Origin: JAJZQZ01 sp963790415
GTDB taxonomy: Bacteria; Actinomycetota; Thermoleophilia; RBG-16-64-13
Reading direction: 5' to 3'
NCBI GenBank assembly: GCA_963790415.1
Contig: CAWBOK010000009.1
Location: 372,001-436,000 of the forward strand
Length of the DNA: 64,000 nucleotides
Position numbers and translations under genes: made by a program
Part shown: positions 1-8,833 of the stretch, piece after piece
Numbering within the stretch: the stretch's first letter is position 1
How the letters are laid out: each line of letters begins with the position of its first letter
The notes under the pieces: generated by a model
Told to the model about the DNA's origin: nothing
The model's input: the letters and a program-made list of their open reading frames with translations, nothing else
Databases searched by the model: none

Positions 1-296
1 GCAAGGACGGCGGCGGCGTTGGCGACACCCCCATCGGTCTCGAGAAGAGGAACCCCCACTACCGCGACCAGTCCGTGACAGGAAGCGGCCACCCGCTGCA
101 AGGCGCGTTCGCATCCGCGCAAGAAGTGGTCTTTCAGCAGCAGGTCCTCCGGCGGATAGCCGGACAGAACCAGTTCCGGAAACGCGACCACGTCGGCTCC
201 CAGTCGGCGTGCCTCCCCCATGGCGTCGATGACTCGGGTGGCATTGCCGTCCAGATCGCCGACGGTCGGATCGATCTGAGCCAAGACCAGACGCAC
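1..296 (-). CDS. nadE: NAD(+) synthetase, glutamine-dependent (N-terminal part)
   Basis: The first 99 residues of glutamine-dependent NAD synthetase are visible; the rest lies beyond the left window edge. The fragment is the N-terminal nitrilase/amidase domain that releases ammonia from glutamine for amidation of nicotinic acid adenine dinucleotide. The catalytic glutamate is in FPELVLSGYPPEDLLLK (Glu41), a block typical of this family. GTG start at 296, 6 bp after the stop of the upstream mutase gene, so it is likely co-transcribed with manC and manB. A stand-alone nitrilase is possible but the PPEDLLLK motif favours NadE. Confidence 0.85.
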   Translation of the reverse strand, partial: MRLVLAQIDPTVGDLDGNATRVIDAMGEARRLGADVVAFPELVLSGYPPEDLLLKDHFLRGCERALQRVAASCHGLVAVVGVPLLETDGGVANAAAVL

Positions 297-302
297 GCCC
301 GC

Positions 303-1731
303 TCAGGCCTCCCGGAGGACGGTCAGGACCTCGTCGGTCTTCTCCGCCAGCAGGTCGGCGTCGCCGCGTGTCTCGAGGTTCACACGAAGGACCGGCTCGG
401 TGTTCGACCCACGCACGTTGACCCGCCAGCGGGGGAACTCCAAGCTCACCCCGTCGGTGAAGTCTTCGGTGGGTGCTTGGGCCGCGTAGAAGCCGCGCAA
501 GCGGGCGAGAGCGGCGGTCGAATCGGGGATGTCCAGATTGATCTCACCGCTGACGGGATAGCGCTCGATCCGTTCGCCGACCAGTTCCGACAGCGGCCTA
601 CCGGTGACGGACAGCAGTTCCGCGATCAGCAGCCAGGGGATCATGCCGCTGTCGCAGTAGGAGAAGTCGCGAAAATAGTGGTGCGCCGACATCTCGCCGC
701 CGTAGGCGGCATCCTCCCGACGCATGCGTTCCTTGATGAAGGCGTGACCGCTCTTGTGCATGACCGGACGCCCCCCCGCCTGCTCCACCAGCTCTATGGT
801 GTTCCAGATCAGGCGCGGGTCGTGCACGATGGCGGCGCCCGGAGACCGACGCAGCGCCTGCTGTGCCAGCAGACCCACCAGGTAGTAGCCCTCGATGAAG
901 TCTCCCCGCTCGTCGAAGAAGAAGCAGCGATCGAAGTCGCCGTCCCAGGCCAGACCGAAGTCGGCGCCCGCCTCGCGCACCGCAGCGGCGGTCGCCTCTC
1001 GCTTCTCGGGCAGCAGGGGGTTCGGCACGCCGTGGGGGAACGAGCCGTCCGGGGTGGCGTTCAACGGGATGAACTCGAAGGGCAGGTGCGGGCGCAGCCG
1101 CTCCACGACCGGGCCGGCCATGCCGTCGCCGCCGTTGGCGACGATGCGCAGGGGGCGTAGCTTCGCGCGGTCGACATACCCGAGCAGGTGCTCCAGATAG
1201 GCGGGCAGGATGTCCTGGTGCGTCACCGCGCCGCGTGCCTGGGCGCCCGCGGCGGCGCCGGCGCCGGGCGGGGTCTCACCCGCGACGCCCGCGTCGGAAG
1301 GGGAGACTCCAGCCGTCAGCGACCGCGCCACCCAGTCACGTATCTTGAAGAGACCGGTGTCCCCGCTTACGGGGATCGCGTGCTCCCGCACCACCTTCAT
1401 GCCGTTGTAGTCGGCGGGGTTGTGACTGGCGGTGACCATGACGCCACCGTCGACGCCGAGTGAGAAGGTGGCGAAGTACACCTGCTCGGTGCCGACTTCG
1501 CCGATGTCCACCACGTCCACTCCCGCAGCGGTGAGCCCGTCGACCAGCGCCCCCGCCAGGGCGGCGCCGCTCAGTCGCATGTCGCGCCCGACGACCACCC
1601 GCCGGGGTCCGACCAGCTCGTGCGAAACCCCCGCCGATCAGGCCCGCCACTTCCTCGTCGAGCTCCATCGGAACCCGACCGCGCACGTCGTACGCCTTGA
1701 ACATGCTCAGATCTCGTTCGCCAGCCGTCAC
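303..1731 (-). CDS. manB: Phosphomannomutase/phosphoglucomutase, one frameshift
   Basis: Alpha-D-phosphohexomutase that interconverts mannose (or glucose) 6- and 1-phosphate. About 475 residues when corrected, normal for the family. Seen are FKAYDVRG near the N-terminus, the phosphoserine loop TASHNPADYNGMK, the metal loop DGDFDRCFF, the sugar loop GEMSAHHYF and the phosphate-binding RGSNTEPVLR. The first 40 or so residues are in another frame from the rest; the break is near 1600-1620 and fits one inserted base (length is 3n+1). The GTG start at 1731 overlaps the manC stop as GTGA and has a GGAGGAGG ribosome site; an ATG at 1704 has none. The product feeds ManC for GDP-mannose. Confidence 0.88.
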
Positions 1732-2855
1732 AGGTCCTCCTCCTGACCGTCGCGCTCCAATAGGCGCACCAGATCCTTGATCTCCTCCACCCGTTCCCTC
1801 GCGACCACGAGGGTCCGCTTCCCAGCCCGCACCACCACCAGATCGCTGACACCTACCAGGGCCACAAGTTCGTCCTCGTCCTCGCAGAAGACCACGTTGG
1901 CGGCCCCGTCGTGGACGGCGATGCGACCCCGGTAGCCGTTGTCCGCCTCGTCGCGCGGCAGGAACTCCGAGAGAGCAGGCCAACTGCCCAGGTCGTTCCA
2001 GGTGAACGTGGCTTCGACCACACGCACATTGCCAGCCTTCTCCATGATGCCGTAGTCTACCGAGACCGACGGCAACCGAGGGAACGCCTCCGCCAATGCC
2101 GCCTCCTGGTCGGCCTCGCCGGACTCCTCTCCAGTCGGTGCCTCCACGGCCGGCCCCAGCACGGCCAGGTGCCCGGGCAGGTGTTCGGCGAAGGCATCGA
2201 GCACGACGCCGGTGCGCCAGATGAACATGCCGCTGTTCCACAGGTAGCCGCCCACGGCCAGATACCGCTTCGCGATGTCCTTATCCGGCTTCTCTCGGAA
2301 CGACCGGACCTTGCGGTGGATCACCCCGCCGTCATCGAACAACGGCCCTCCCGCTTCCAGATACCCATAGGCGGTGGCCGGATGATCGGGGAGCACGCCG
2401 ATGGTATAGAGCACCGCGTCACGGGCTGCCGCCGCGCAGGCGGAGTCGATCACCCGCACGAACTCCTCGACCGGCCCTATCAGATGGTCGGCGGTCAGAA
2501 TGACCATGACCGCGTCGCCGAAACGTTGCCGCACGAGCAGTGCGGCCAAGCAGACGGCCGCGGCCGTGTCGCGCCGCGCCGGTTCGGCCACGATGTTCCG
2601 CGGCTGCAACTCGGGCAGCTGTTCGCCCACGAGGTCCGCAAAATCGGCGTTCGTGAACACCAGGATACGATCAGGGCCGGTGAGAAGACGCGCCCGCGCG
2701 TAGCTCTCCTGCAGGAGGCTGTCTTCGCCCAACAGCGACAAGAACTGCTTGGGACGCAGGCGCGTGCTCGCCGGCCAGAACCGGGTGCCCGCTCCTCCCG
2801 CCATGATGACCACCACCGGCGCCGACACGTCGGCTCCGTTCGACTCCTTCTGCAT
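1728..2855 (-). CDS. manC: Mannose-1-phosphate guanylyltransferase
   Basis: Makes GDP-mannose from mannose 1-phosphate and GTP. The N-terminal nucleotidyltransferase signature GGAGTRFWPASTRLRPKQFL is complete, followed by the substrate motifs FREKPD and YLWNSGMF. At 375 residues it has the nucleotidyltransferase domain but no C-terminal isomerase (cupin) domain, so it is the monofunctional short form. The ATG at 2855 is preceded by GAGGTGA; the open frame extends 15 codons further but without family similarity. It is the first gene of a manC-manB-nadE run and is divergent from typA across 128 bp. Confidence 0.9.
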   Translation of the reverse strand: MQKESNGADVSAPVVVIMAGGAGTRFWPASTRLRPKQFLSLLGEDSLLQESYARARLLTGPDRILVFTNADFADLVGEQLPELQPRNIVAEPARRDTAAAVCLAALLVRQRFGDAVMVILTADHLIGPVEEFVRVIDSACAAAARDAVLYTIGVLPDHPATAYGYLEAGGPLFDDGGVIHRKVRSFREKPDKDIAKRYLAVGGYLWNSGMFIWRTGVVLDAFAEHLPGHLAVLGPAVEAPTGEESGEADQEAALAEAFPRLPSVSVDYGIMEKAGNVRVVEATFTWNDLGSWPALSEFLPRDEADNGYRGRIAVHDGAANVVFCEDEDELVALVGVSDLVVVRAGKRTLVVARERVEEIKDLVRLLERDGQEEDL

Positions 2856-2983
2856 GCCGCCCTCACCTCGCGTCCCTCTCCGCCGTGCCGCCTGAGACAC
2901 GGTACCACGCCCAAAACCGGGCGGTGGTGTACACTACCCGGTATCCCCCCGTTAACCCCTTCACTAGAGGCACGCCTGCACCC

Positions 2984-4900
2984 ATGGTACCCCCCAGCAA
3001 GATACGCAATCTCGCCATCGTGGCCCACATCGACCACGGCAAGACAACACTCATCGACTCCATCTTCCGCGCCACCAGCGTCTTCAGGGAGAATGCCCGC
3101 GTTGAAGAGCGGGTGATGGACTCTTCCGATCTCGAAAAAGAGCGCGGCATCACCATCCGCGCAAAGCACTGCACGGTGGAGTGGCAGGGCTATCGCATCA
3201 ACATCATCGACACGCCCGGGCACGCCGACTTCTCCGGTGAGGTGGAGCGAATCCTCTCCATGGTCGACTCCGTGCTTCTGCTGGTGGATGCCAACGAAGG
3301 CCCCATGCCGCAGACCCGCTACGTGTTGATGCGCGCGCTGCGTCTCGGCCTGCGACCGATAGTCATCGTCAACAAGACCGATCGTCCCCACGCCGACCCT
3401 CACCACGCCCTCGATCTCACCTTCGACCTGTTCGTGGAACTCGGAGCCACCGACCGTCAAACCGATTTCCCGGTGCTCTACGGATCGGGTCTCGACGGCT
3501 GGTTGGTGCGGGATCTGTCCACCGATCTCCCCAAAGGGCTCGACGCCTTGTTCGAGATGATCATCGCCGAGGTCCCGGCTCCGCGAGTCGATCTGGAAGC
3601 GCCGTTCCGCATGCAGATCTCCACGCTGGCCTGGAGTGACTACATCGGGCAGATCGGGTGCGGACGAGTTCTCTCGGGCGTGCACCGGCGGGGGGACCCC
3701 CTGGTTCGTACCACCACTCGGCAGCCGGAGGCTTACATACTGGGCGCGGCCGCCCCCGGCTCCGACGCCGACATATCCTGGGAAGTCGACACGGTGGAGG
3801 CCACCCGGGCGAGTCACCTGTGGGTGACCGACGGTCTGGAGCGCACGGAGGTCGACGAGATCGCCGCCGGCGACATCATCTGGCTCTCCGGTCCCGAAGA
3901 GATCGGCATCGGGGACACGCTGTCGGCGCCCGAGTTCGCCGAGCCGGCGCTCCCTCCTCTGGATATCGAAGAACCCACGGTCTCCATGTTCTTCCTGGTC
4001 AATACGGGACCGTTCGCGGGCTCCGAAGGCCGCGCGGTGACCCTGCGTCAGATAAAAGACCGGCTCGAGCGCGAGTGTCGCGTGAACGTGGCCCTCAAGG
4101 TGGAAGACCTCGGACGCGCCGACGGCGTGAAGGTGTCGGGGCGCGGGGAACTGCACCTGGCCATCCTCATCGAGGAGATGCGCCGCGAAGACATGGAGAT
4201 CTGCGTATCCCGGCCTGAAGTCATCACCCGTCGCGACGCGAAGGACCGTTTGCTGGAGCCCATGGAGGAACTGCTGGTCGACGTTCCCGAAGAGCATCAA
4301 GGCATCGTCATCGAGAAACTGGCCCGCCGCAAGGGCGAGTTGACCGCTATGTATGCCGCTCACGACACCGGACTGGTGCGACTGGAGTTCTCCATCCCCA
4401 CGCGAGGTCTCTTGGGATACCGCACCGAGTTCCTCACCGACACGCGCGGACTGGGCATCATGGTGTCCAGATTCGCCGGGTACGGGCCCTGGGTGGGCGA
4501 TGTGGCCCAACGAGACCGCGGATCGCTCATCAGTGTCGACACCGGAGTGGCCACCGGGTATTCCCTCGAGAACCTTCAGCCCCGGGGCACGCTTTTCATC
4601 TCGCCGATGGAGCGCGTCTACACCGGCATGGTGGTGGGCGAACACACCCGGCCCGCGGATCTGGGTTGCAACCCCACCAAAGCCAAGAAACTGGGAAACT
4701 ACCGGTCGGAGAACAAAGAGATCGATGTGGGCCTGAAGGTGCCGCGAACCATGACGCTTGATCAAGCGTTGGAATGGATCGCGCCCGACGAACTGGTAGA
4801 AGTCACGCCGCACTCGGTCAGGGTAAGGAAGGCGATCCTCGAAGCCGAGGGCCGCAAGCGGGCCGACAAGCGGGCGGCGGCGGGTGTGGCGGTGGGGTGA
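2984..4900 (+). CDS. typA: Ribosome-associated GTPase TypA/BipA
   Basis: Translational GTPase of the EF-G superfamily that binds the ribosome and affects assembly and stress adaptation. 638 residues, close to the usual 600-640. G1 is AHIDHGKTT, switch region RGITI, G3 DTPGHADF, G4 NKTDRP; the C-terminal half holds the BipA-specific domain including SRFAGYGPW and the NYRSENKEI segment. ATG at 2984 gives the expected start MVPPSKIRNLAIVAHIDHGK; only a weak ribosome site (AGAGG, 13 bp away) precedes it. It ends 3 bp before the converging tRNA-Asn gene. Confidence 0.95.
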   Translation: MVPPSKIRNLAIVAHIDHGKTTLIDSIFRATSVFRENARVEERVMDSSDLEKERGITIRAKHCTVEWQGYRINIIDTPGHADFSGEVERILSMVDSVLLLVDANEGPMPQTRYVLMRALRLGLRPIVIVNKTDRPHADPHHALDLTFDLFVELGATDRQTDFPVLYGSGLDGWLVRDLSTDLPKGLDALFEMIIAEVPAPRVDLEAPFRMQISTLAWSDYIGQIGCGRVLSGVHRRGDPLVRTTTRQPEAYILGAAAPGSDADISWEVDTVEATRASHLWVTDGLERTEVDEIAAGDIIWLSGPEEIGIGDTLSAPEFAEPALPPLDIEEPTVSMFFLVNTGPFAGSEGRAVTLRQIKDRLERECRVNVALKVEDLGRADGVKVSGRGELHLAILIEEMRREDMEICVSRPEVITRRDAKDRLLEPMEELLVDVPEEHQGIVIEKLARRKGELTAMYAAHDTGLVRLEFSIPTRGLLGYRTEFLTDTRGLGIMVSRFAGYGPWVGDVAQRDRGSLISVDTGVATGYSLENLQPRGTLFISPMERVYTGMVVGEHTRPADLGCNPTKAKKLGNYRSENKEIDVGLKVPRTMTLDQALEWIAPDELVEVTPHSVRVRKAILEAEGRKRADKRAAAGVAVG

Positions 4901-4903
4901 ATC

Positions 4904-4978
4904 TGGCTCCCCGGGCAGGACTCGAACCTGCAACACCCTGGTTAACAGCCAAGTGCTCTACCATTGAGCTACCGAGGA
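4904..4978 (-). tRNA. tRNA-Asn (GTT)
   Basis: Read on the minus strand the sequence folds as a cloverleaf: acceptor TCCTCGG pairs with CCGGGGA, D-arm GCTC/GAGC, anticodon stem CTTGG/CCAGG with loop CTGTTAA (anticodon GTT), T-arm GCAGG/CCTGC with TTCGAGT loop, discriminator G and an encoded CCA. 75 nt with CCA. It sits just downstream of the zinc-ribbon gene and has its own probable promoter (see 4992-5020). Confidence 0.95.
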
Positions 4979-4991
4979 GCGCCCGAGGACG

Positions 4992-5020
4992 ATTATAGCC
5001 GAACACCGCCGGTCTGCACA
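4992..5020 (-). promoter_or_regulatory. Probable promoter of tRNA-Asn
   Basis: On the minus strand there is a perfect -10 TATAAT at 4997-4992 and, 17 bp upstream, TGTGCA (5020-5015) as a weak -35. The -10 lies 13 bp before the mature tRNA 5' end. Its TAA is also the stop codon of the zinc-ribbon gene, so promoter and coding sequence overlap. Confidence 0.6.
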
Positions 5021-5379
5021 CTCAGAGGACTGTCTACCAAGGCGCCGCAGGAGCGACATACCAGGCAAGGCCCGCTCTCGACCTGTTCTTGTACGAGGGT
5101 GTCGCCGCACCAGCAGCACTCTGAACCGGGCCGAAGCCGGACGACATACGAGGCAAGGGTCTGGACGGCCTGGGGGTCGGCCGAGGCTGCCGCAACCACG
5201 AAGGGATCCTCTGTCGCCACGTCGAGAGTCTCTGTCGCCACGTCGGGGGCTTCTGCCGCCACGGTCGTAACCGCGCCGCCAACCGGCAGGATCCCATCGG
5301 GGACCAGACGCAGTTGCCGGTCCACGTGGCCCGGTTCCAAATCGACCTCCCAGGCGAGGGGCTCTGCCAGACGTATCAT
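4993..5379 (-). CDS. Small zinc-ribbon protein of unknown function, coupled to lexA
   Basis: 128 residues, family not recognised. The N-terminal 40 residues look folded (acidic, with W and V pattern), the middle has imperfect repeats around PDVATE and LDVATED written by near-identical GTCGCCACGTC units, and the C-terminal third has a four-cysteine zinc ribbon: CCWCGDTL, then CLVCRSCG about 16 residues later. The ATG overlaps the lexA stop as ATGA and is preceded by a full AAGGAGG site inside the end of lexA, which is strong evidence for real translation. It should be induced with lexA in the SOS response. Function cannot be assigned; a nucleic-acid or protein-binding adaptor is a guess. Confidence 0.72.
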   Translation of the reverse strand: MIRLAEPLAWEVDLEPGHVDRQLRLVPDGILPVGGAVTTVAAEAPDVATETLDVATEDPFVVAAASADPQAVQTLASYVVRLRPGSECCWCGDTLVQEQVESGPCLVCRSCGALVDSPLSVQTGGVRL

Positions 5380-5996
5380 CGTAGCCTCCTTAGGACACCT
5401 GTGACCTTTCCGGCGATGCGTGGATCTCGGGTCAGGATAGGTTCCATCGAATCGTTCTCAGGCTGAAGGCGCACGTGCCCCTCCTCTCGAAAGAACCGTT
5501 TCAGAGTGGCCTCGTCTCCGAGGTGCGCAACCACGATATCTCCGTTCTCCGCGTCCTCTTGCCGACGGACGATCACTACATCACCATCCAGGATGCCGGC
5601 GTTCACCATCGAATCGCCCCTCACCCGGAGGGCGAACGACTCGTCCGACGGAGTCAGCCACTCTGGGACGGGCAACAACTCCTCGATGTTGTCCTCGGCG
5701 AGTAGAGGCCGGCCGGCTGCCACCGCCCCCACCAGCGGGACGGACCGATATCCTGCGACCGTACGCGGCGGGCTCTCGGAGTCGACACGCGACAGCACCT
5801 CGAGGGCCCTCCGCTTTGAGGCCCCGCGCCGGATATATCCCTTGTCCTCGAGGGCCGTCAGGTGATTCTGCACGGTCGCCGGCGAGGACAGCCCCACTGC
5901 TGTCGCAATCTCGCGCACGCTTGGAGGATACCCCTGGGTTCGGACAGAATCGCGTATGGCATCGAGCACCTCACGCTGTCGCTCCGTCAGATCCAC
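5376..5996 (-). CDS. lexA: SOS regulon repressor LexA
   Basis: Repressor that dimerises on SOS boxes and self-cleaves when RecA filaments form. 206 residues, normal length. N-terminal winged helix includes SVREIATAVGLSSPATVQNHL; the scissile Ala-Gly is in VGAVAAGRPLLAED; the catalytic serine is in GDSMVNAGI and the lysine in ATLKRFF. GTG start at 5996 after GGGGTG. Two SOS boxes and a promoter lie just upstream, so it is autoregulated. The following zinc-ribbon gene overlaps its stop. Confidence 0.97.
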   Translation of the reverse strand: MDLTERQREVLDAIRDSVRTQGYPPSVREIATAVGLSSPATVQNHLTALEDKGYIRRGASKRRALEVLSRVDSESPPRTVAGYRSVPLVGAVAAGRPLLAEDNIEELLPVPEWLTPSDESFALRVRGDSMVNAGILDGDVVIVRRQEDAENGDIVVAHLGDEATLKRFFREEGHVRLQPENDSMEPILTRDPRIAGKVTGVLRRLR

Positions 5997-6017
5997 GTTT
6001 CACCCCAGTCGTAGTGT

Positions 6018-6029
6018 GAACATATGTTC
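6018..6029 (-). promoter_or_regulatory. lexA: SOS box 1 (LexA operator)
   Basis: Perfect palindrome GAACATATGTTC, followed by G, matching the Gram-positive LexA operator GAAC-N4-GTTC. It lies just downstream of the lexA -10 hexamer, over the likely transcription start. Confidence 0.88.
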
Positions 6030-6035
6030 GTATGG

Positions 6036-6064
6036 AGTATAGAACACTTGTTCGCCCCCGCCAA
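6036..6064 (-). promoter_or_regulatory. lexA: lexA promoter
   Basis: On the minus strand TTGGCG (6064-6059) and TATACT (6041-6036) are separated by exactly 17 bp. SOS box 2 fills the spacer and box 1 follows the -10, so bound LexA would block polymerase directly. The leader to the GTG start is about 35 nt. Confidence 0.78.
6042..6053 (-). promoter_or_regulatory. lexA: SOS box 2 (LexA operator)
   Basis: GAACACTTGTTC followed by G: both half sites GAAC and GTTC are intact. Located between the -35 and -10 of the lexA promoter, 24 bp centre to centre from box 1. Confidence 0.85.
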
Positions 6065-6071
6065 GGGCCTG

Positions 6072-6100
6072 TTGACGCCCTCCAGGCCAGCATCTATACT
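6072..6100 (+). promoter_or_regulatory. Promoter of tRNA-Leu
   Basis: TTGACG (6072-6077), 17 bp spacer, TATACT (6095-6100); the tRNA begins 20 bp further on. This is the best sigma-70-type match in the window and is back-to-back with the lexA promoter. Confidence 0.75.
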
Positions 6101-6120
6101 GCCGGATGCTTCGGCACCGC

Positions 6121-6206
<86 letters not shown>

Positions 6207-6389
6207 TCTCCCCGGTTCGTCAGCGGTCCTGTTCTTCGGCTCCCTGCTTGATCGACGCGCTGGTTCGCCGGCGCCCCGCCGCACTCCCCATGCGGCGCGT
6301 TCACGAGTCCGGTCCATCTGGGTATGTAGGGTCCAACCCGAGCCATCACGTTCCACCCGCGCGACCGGAGTCCGCCCAGGAGCTACACC

Positions 6390-7549
6390 ATGCGTGCCCT
6401 GACTTTTGACCGAGTCCAGGATCCGTGGGCCACTACGACCGGCCTGCGTATGCAGACGGTGCCCCGACCCTTTCTTGACATCAATCGGGACTATCGCGAC
6501 GGCGCCATGGTCCTTGTCCGGCCCCTTCTCACCGGGTTCTGCGGTTCCGACAGAGGCATCTGGTACCGGCGCAGCTTCGGCGACATGATCGCGTCGTCGC
6601 TCGATAAGGAAGGCCGCGACGATACGGGTCATCGGCCACGAGCTCCTGGGCGAGATAGTCGAAGTCGGCCAGGAGGCCGTGCGAGATTTCGGCTATCGAC
6701 CCGGCGACATCGTCTCGGCAGAAAGCCACATAATCGATGACACCTGCTACCAGTGTCGCGCGGGCGATCGGCACGTGTGTGCCACCGCCCAGATCATCGG
6801 CATCTCCCTCGACGGCTGCTTCAGCGAGCTGGTGAAGCTGCCCGCCAAGACCCTCTGGCCCACCAACATCCGCAAGATCCGGCCTGAGGTCGCGGCGCTG
6901 CAAGAGCCGTTCGGGAATGCCGTCCATGCCTGCACCAAAGTCAACCTGCGCGGACAGAGCGTCGCCATCATCGGTCTGGGGACCATCGGTCTGTTCGCGG
7001 TGGCGGTGGCGCGGGCTCTGGGAGCGCGCGCGATCATCGGGATCGAGCCGGAGGAGCGCAACCGTCGCATGGCCCTGGACTTGGGGGCCGACGCGGTCAT
7101 CGCGCCGTCGCAACCCACGGCTCAAAGCTACATCCACGACGCCGCCATCACGCAAGAGATCCACGACCTCACCGATGGCGTGGGCGTCGACGTGGCGATC
7201 GAGATGAGCGGTGCCACCGCCTCGCTCAATACCGCCATCGCCGGAGCCCGCCGGGGCGGGAACGTGATCATGTTCGGCCTCAAGAGCGGCGACGCCGTGA
7301 TCGAGCACGTCGACCGGGTGATCGTCGACGGGATCAGCCTGCACAGCGTGGTGGGCCGCCGCATCTGGGAGACGTGGCATATCACCCGCAATATCCTGGA
7401 ATCCGCGCGACCCCAACATCCACGATGCGGTCTTCGACGTGATCCTCGACGGAGGCCGCGACTGCATCGTCAACGTGGACGACTTCGACCGGGCGACGTT
7501 CGGGCACCTCATCGATTCCCACCCCAAGGTTCTTATCCGCTGGTCGTGA
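6390..7549 (+). CDS. tdh: Zinc-dependent L-threonine 3-dehydrogenase-like protein, two frameshifts
   Basis: Medium-chain zinc alcohol dehydrogenase; next to kbl it most likely oxidises threonine to 2-amino-3-ketobutyrate with NAD. Seen in order: catalytic zinc site GFCGSD, GHELLGEIVEVG, a reduced structural-zinc segment with Cys around DTCYQCRAGDRHVC, and the Rossmann motif IIGLGTIGLFAV. Breaks near 6618 and 7406 each fit one inserted base (length 3n+2); corrected about 385 residues, longer than the usual 340-350, so another polyol or alcohol substrate is possible. ATG at 6390 has AGGAG 8 bp upstream. kbl follows after 14 bp. Confidence 0.8.
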
Positions 7550-7563
7550 CGGAGGGCGGAGAC

Positions 7564-8755
7564 ATGCACCAGAACGCATACGATGTCTTCGACGCTCAGC
7601 TGGCCGAGATACGCGAAGCCGGGCTGTGGAAGGAAGAACGCGTCATCTCCTCCCCCCAGGGAGCGTACATCGAGGTGGACGGACGGCAGGTGCTCAACCT
7701 CTGCGCGAACAACTACCTCGGGCTCTCCTCGAACCCCGAGGTCATCGCGGCGGCAAAGGATGTCCTCGACCGCAGGGGCTTCGGCATGTCGAGCGTGCGC
7801 TTCATCTGCGGTACACAGGACATCCACAGGGTGCTGGAGGCTGAGATCGCGCGCTTCTTCGGGTTCGACGACGCCGTGCTGTACGGCTCCTGCTTCGACG
7901 CCAACGGCGGCCTCTTCGAGACCCTGCTCACCGAGACCGACGCCGTCATCAGCGACTCGCTCAACCACGCGTCCATCATCGACGGCATCCGGCTCTGCAA
8001 GGCGCGCCGCCTCCGCTATGCGACCGGTGACATGGACGGAACTTGAGGCGCGACTGCAAGAAGCCGCCGATGCCCGCCTGCGTCTGGTGGCCACAGACGG
8101 CGTGTTCAGCATGGAGGGCAGTCTCGCCCCCCTCGACCGCATCTGTGCGCTCGCCCGGCAGTACGACGCCCTGGTGATGGTCGACGACTCGCACGCCTCC
8201 GGTTTCGTGGGGCCCACGGGACGCGGCACCCCGGAGCTCTTCGGGGTTCAAGGTCGGGTCGACATCTTGACCAGCACCCTGGGGAAGGCGTTGGGGGGAG
8301 CTTCCGGCGGTTTCACCGCGTCCCGGCGCTCCGTGACCGATCTGCTCCGACAACGGTCGCGTCCGTACCTCTTCTCGAACGCGCTCGCTCCGGCGATCGT
8401 CGGGGCCGGACTGGCCGCCTTGCGACTACTCTCGGGAAGCGGCGAACTGCGGGAACAGTTGCGGGCCAACGCCGCCCAGTTCCGCGCCGGCATGATCGCC
8501 GCGGGTTTCACTGTGAGGCCGGGCGACCACCCCATCGTGCCCGTTATGGTCGGTGACGCCAGGTTGGCAGCAGAGGTGTCCGGCGATATGCTCCGTGAGG
8601 GGGTGTACGTCGTCGGTTTCAGCTACCCGGTCGTGCCCAAAGGTGAAGCCCGCATACGCGTGCAGCTCTCCGCCGTGCACCGGCCTGACGACATCGAACG
8701 GGCGATCGAGGCCTTCGTCCGGGTGGGCCGGCGTCACGGGCTCGTAGGAGGATGA
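7564..8755 (+). CDS. kbl: Glycine C-acetyltransferase (2-amino-3-ketobutyrate CoA ligase), one frameshift
   Basis: PLP enzyme of the alpha-oxoamine synthase family that splits 2-amino-3-ketobutyrate with CoA into glycine and acetyl-CoA. Corrected length 396 residues, typical. Motifs: NNYLGLSSNP, the histidine stacking on PLP in SDSLNHASIIDGIRL, DDSHASGFVGPTGRG, and the PLP-lysine loop TSTLGKALGGASGG. One extra G near 8034 (after GDM) breaks the frame. GGAGG precedes ATG 7564. With tdh this gives a threonine-to-glycine route, feeding glycine cleavage and the C1 pathway encoded nearby. Confidence 0.93.
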
Positions 8756-8833
8756 GAGGCGGACGGGCTTGAACCGGGGCGCCAATGGGGTATGGTTCGT
8801 GCACGCCACATCGCGCGATCCTGGGAGGACAAG

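Noticed and set aside
2930..2935. TACACT as a -10 for typA
   Set aside because: No -35 within 15-19 bp and the distance to the start gives no special support; kept out of the feature list.
2495..4936. Open frame of 813 codons antisense to typA
   Set aside because: typA is certain; the antisense frame runs through the tRNA-Asn region and into manC in a wrong frame.
5216..5270. Possible short CRISPR-like or tandem repeat (GTCGCCACGTC units)
   Set aside because: Only two to three imperfect units inside a coding sequence, no spacers and no cas genes in the window.
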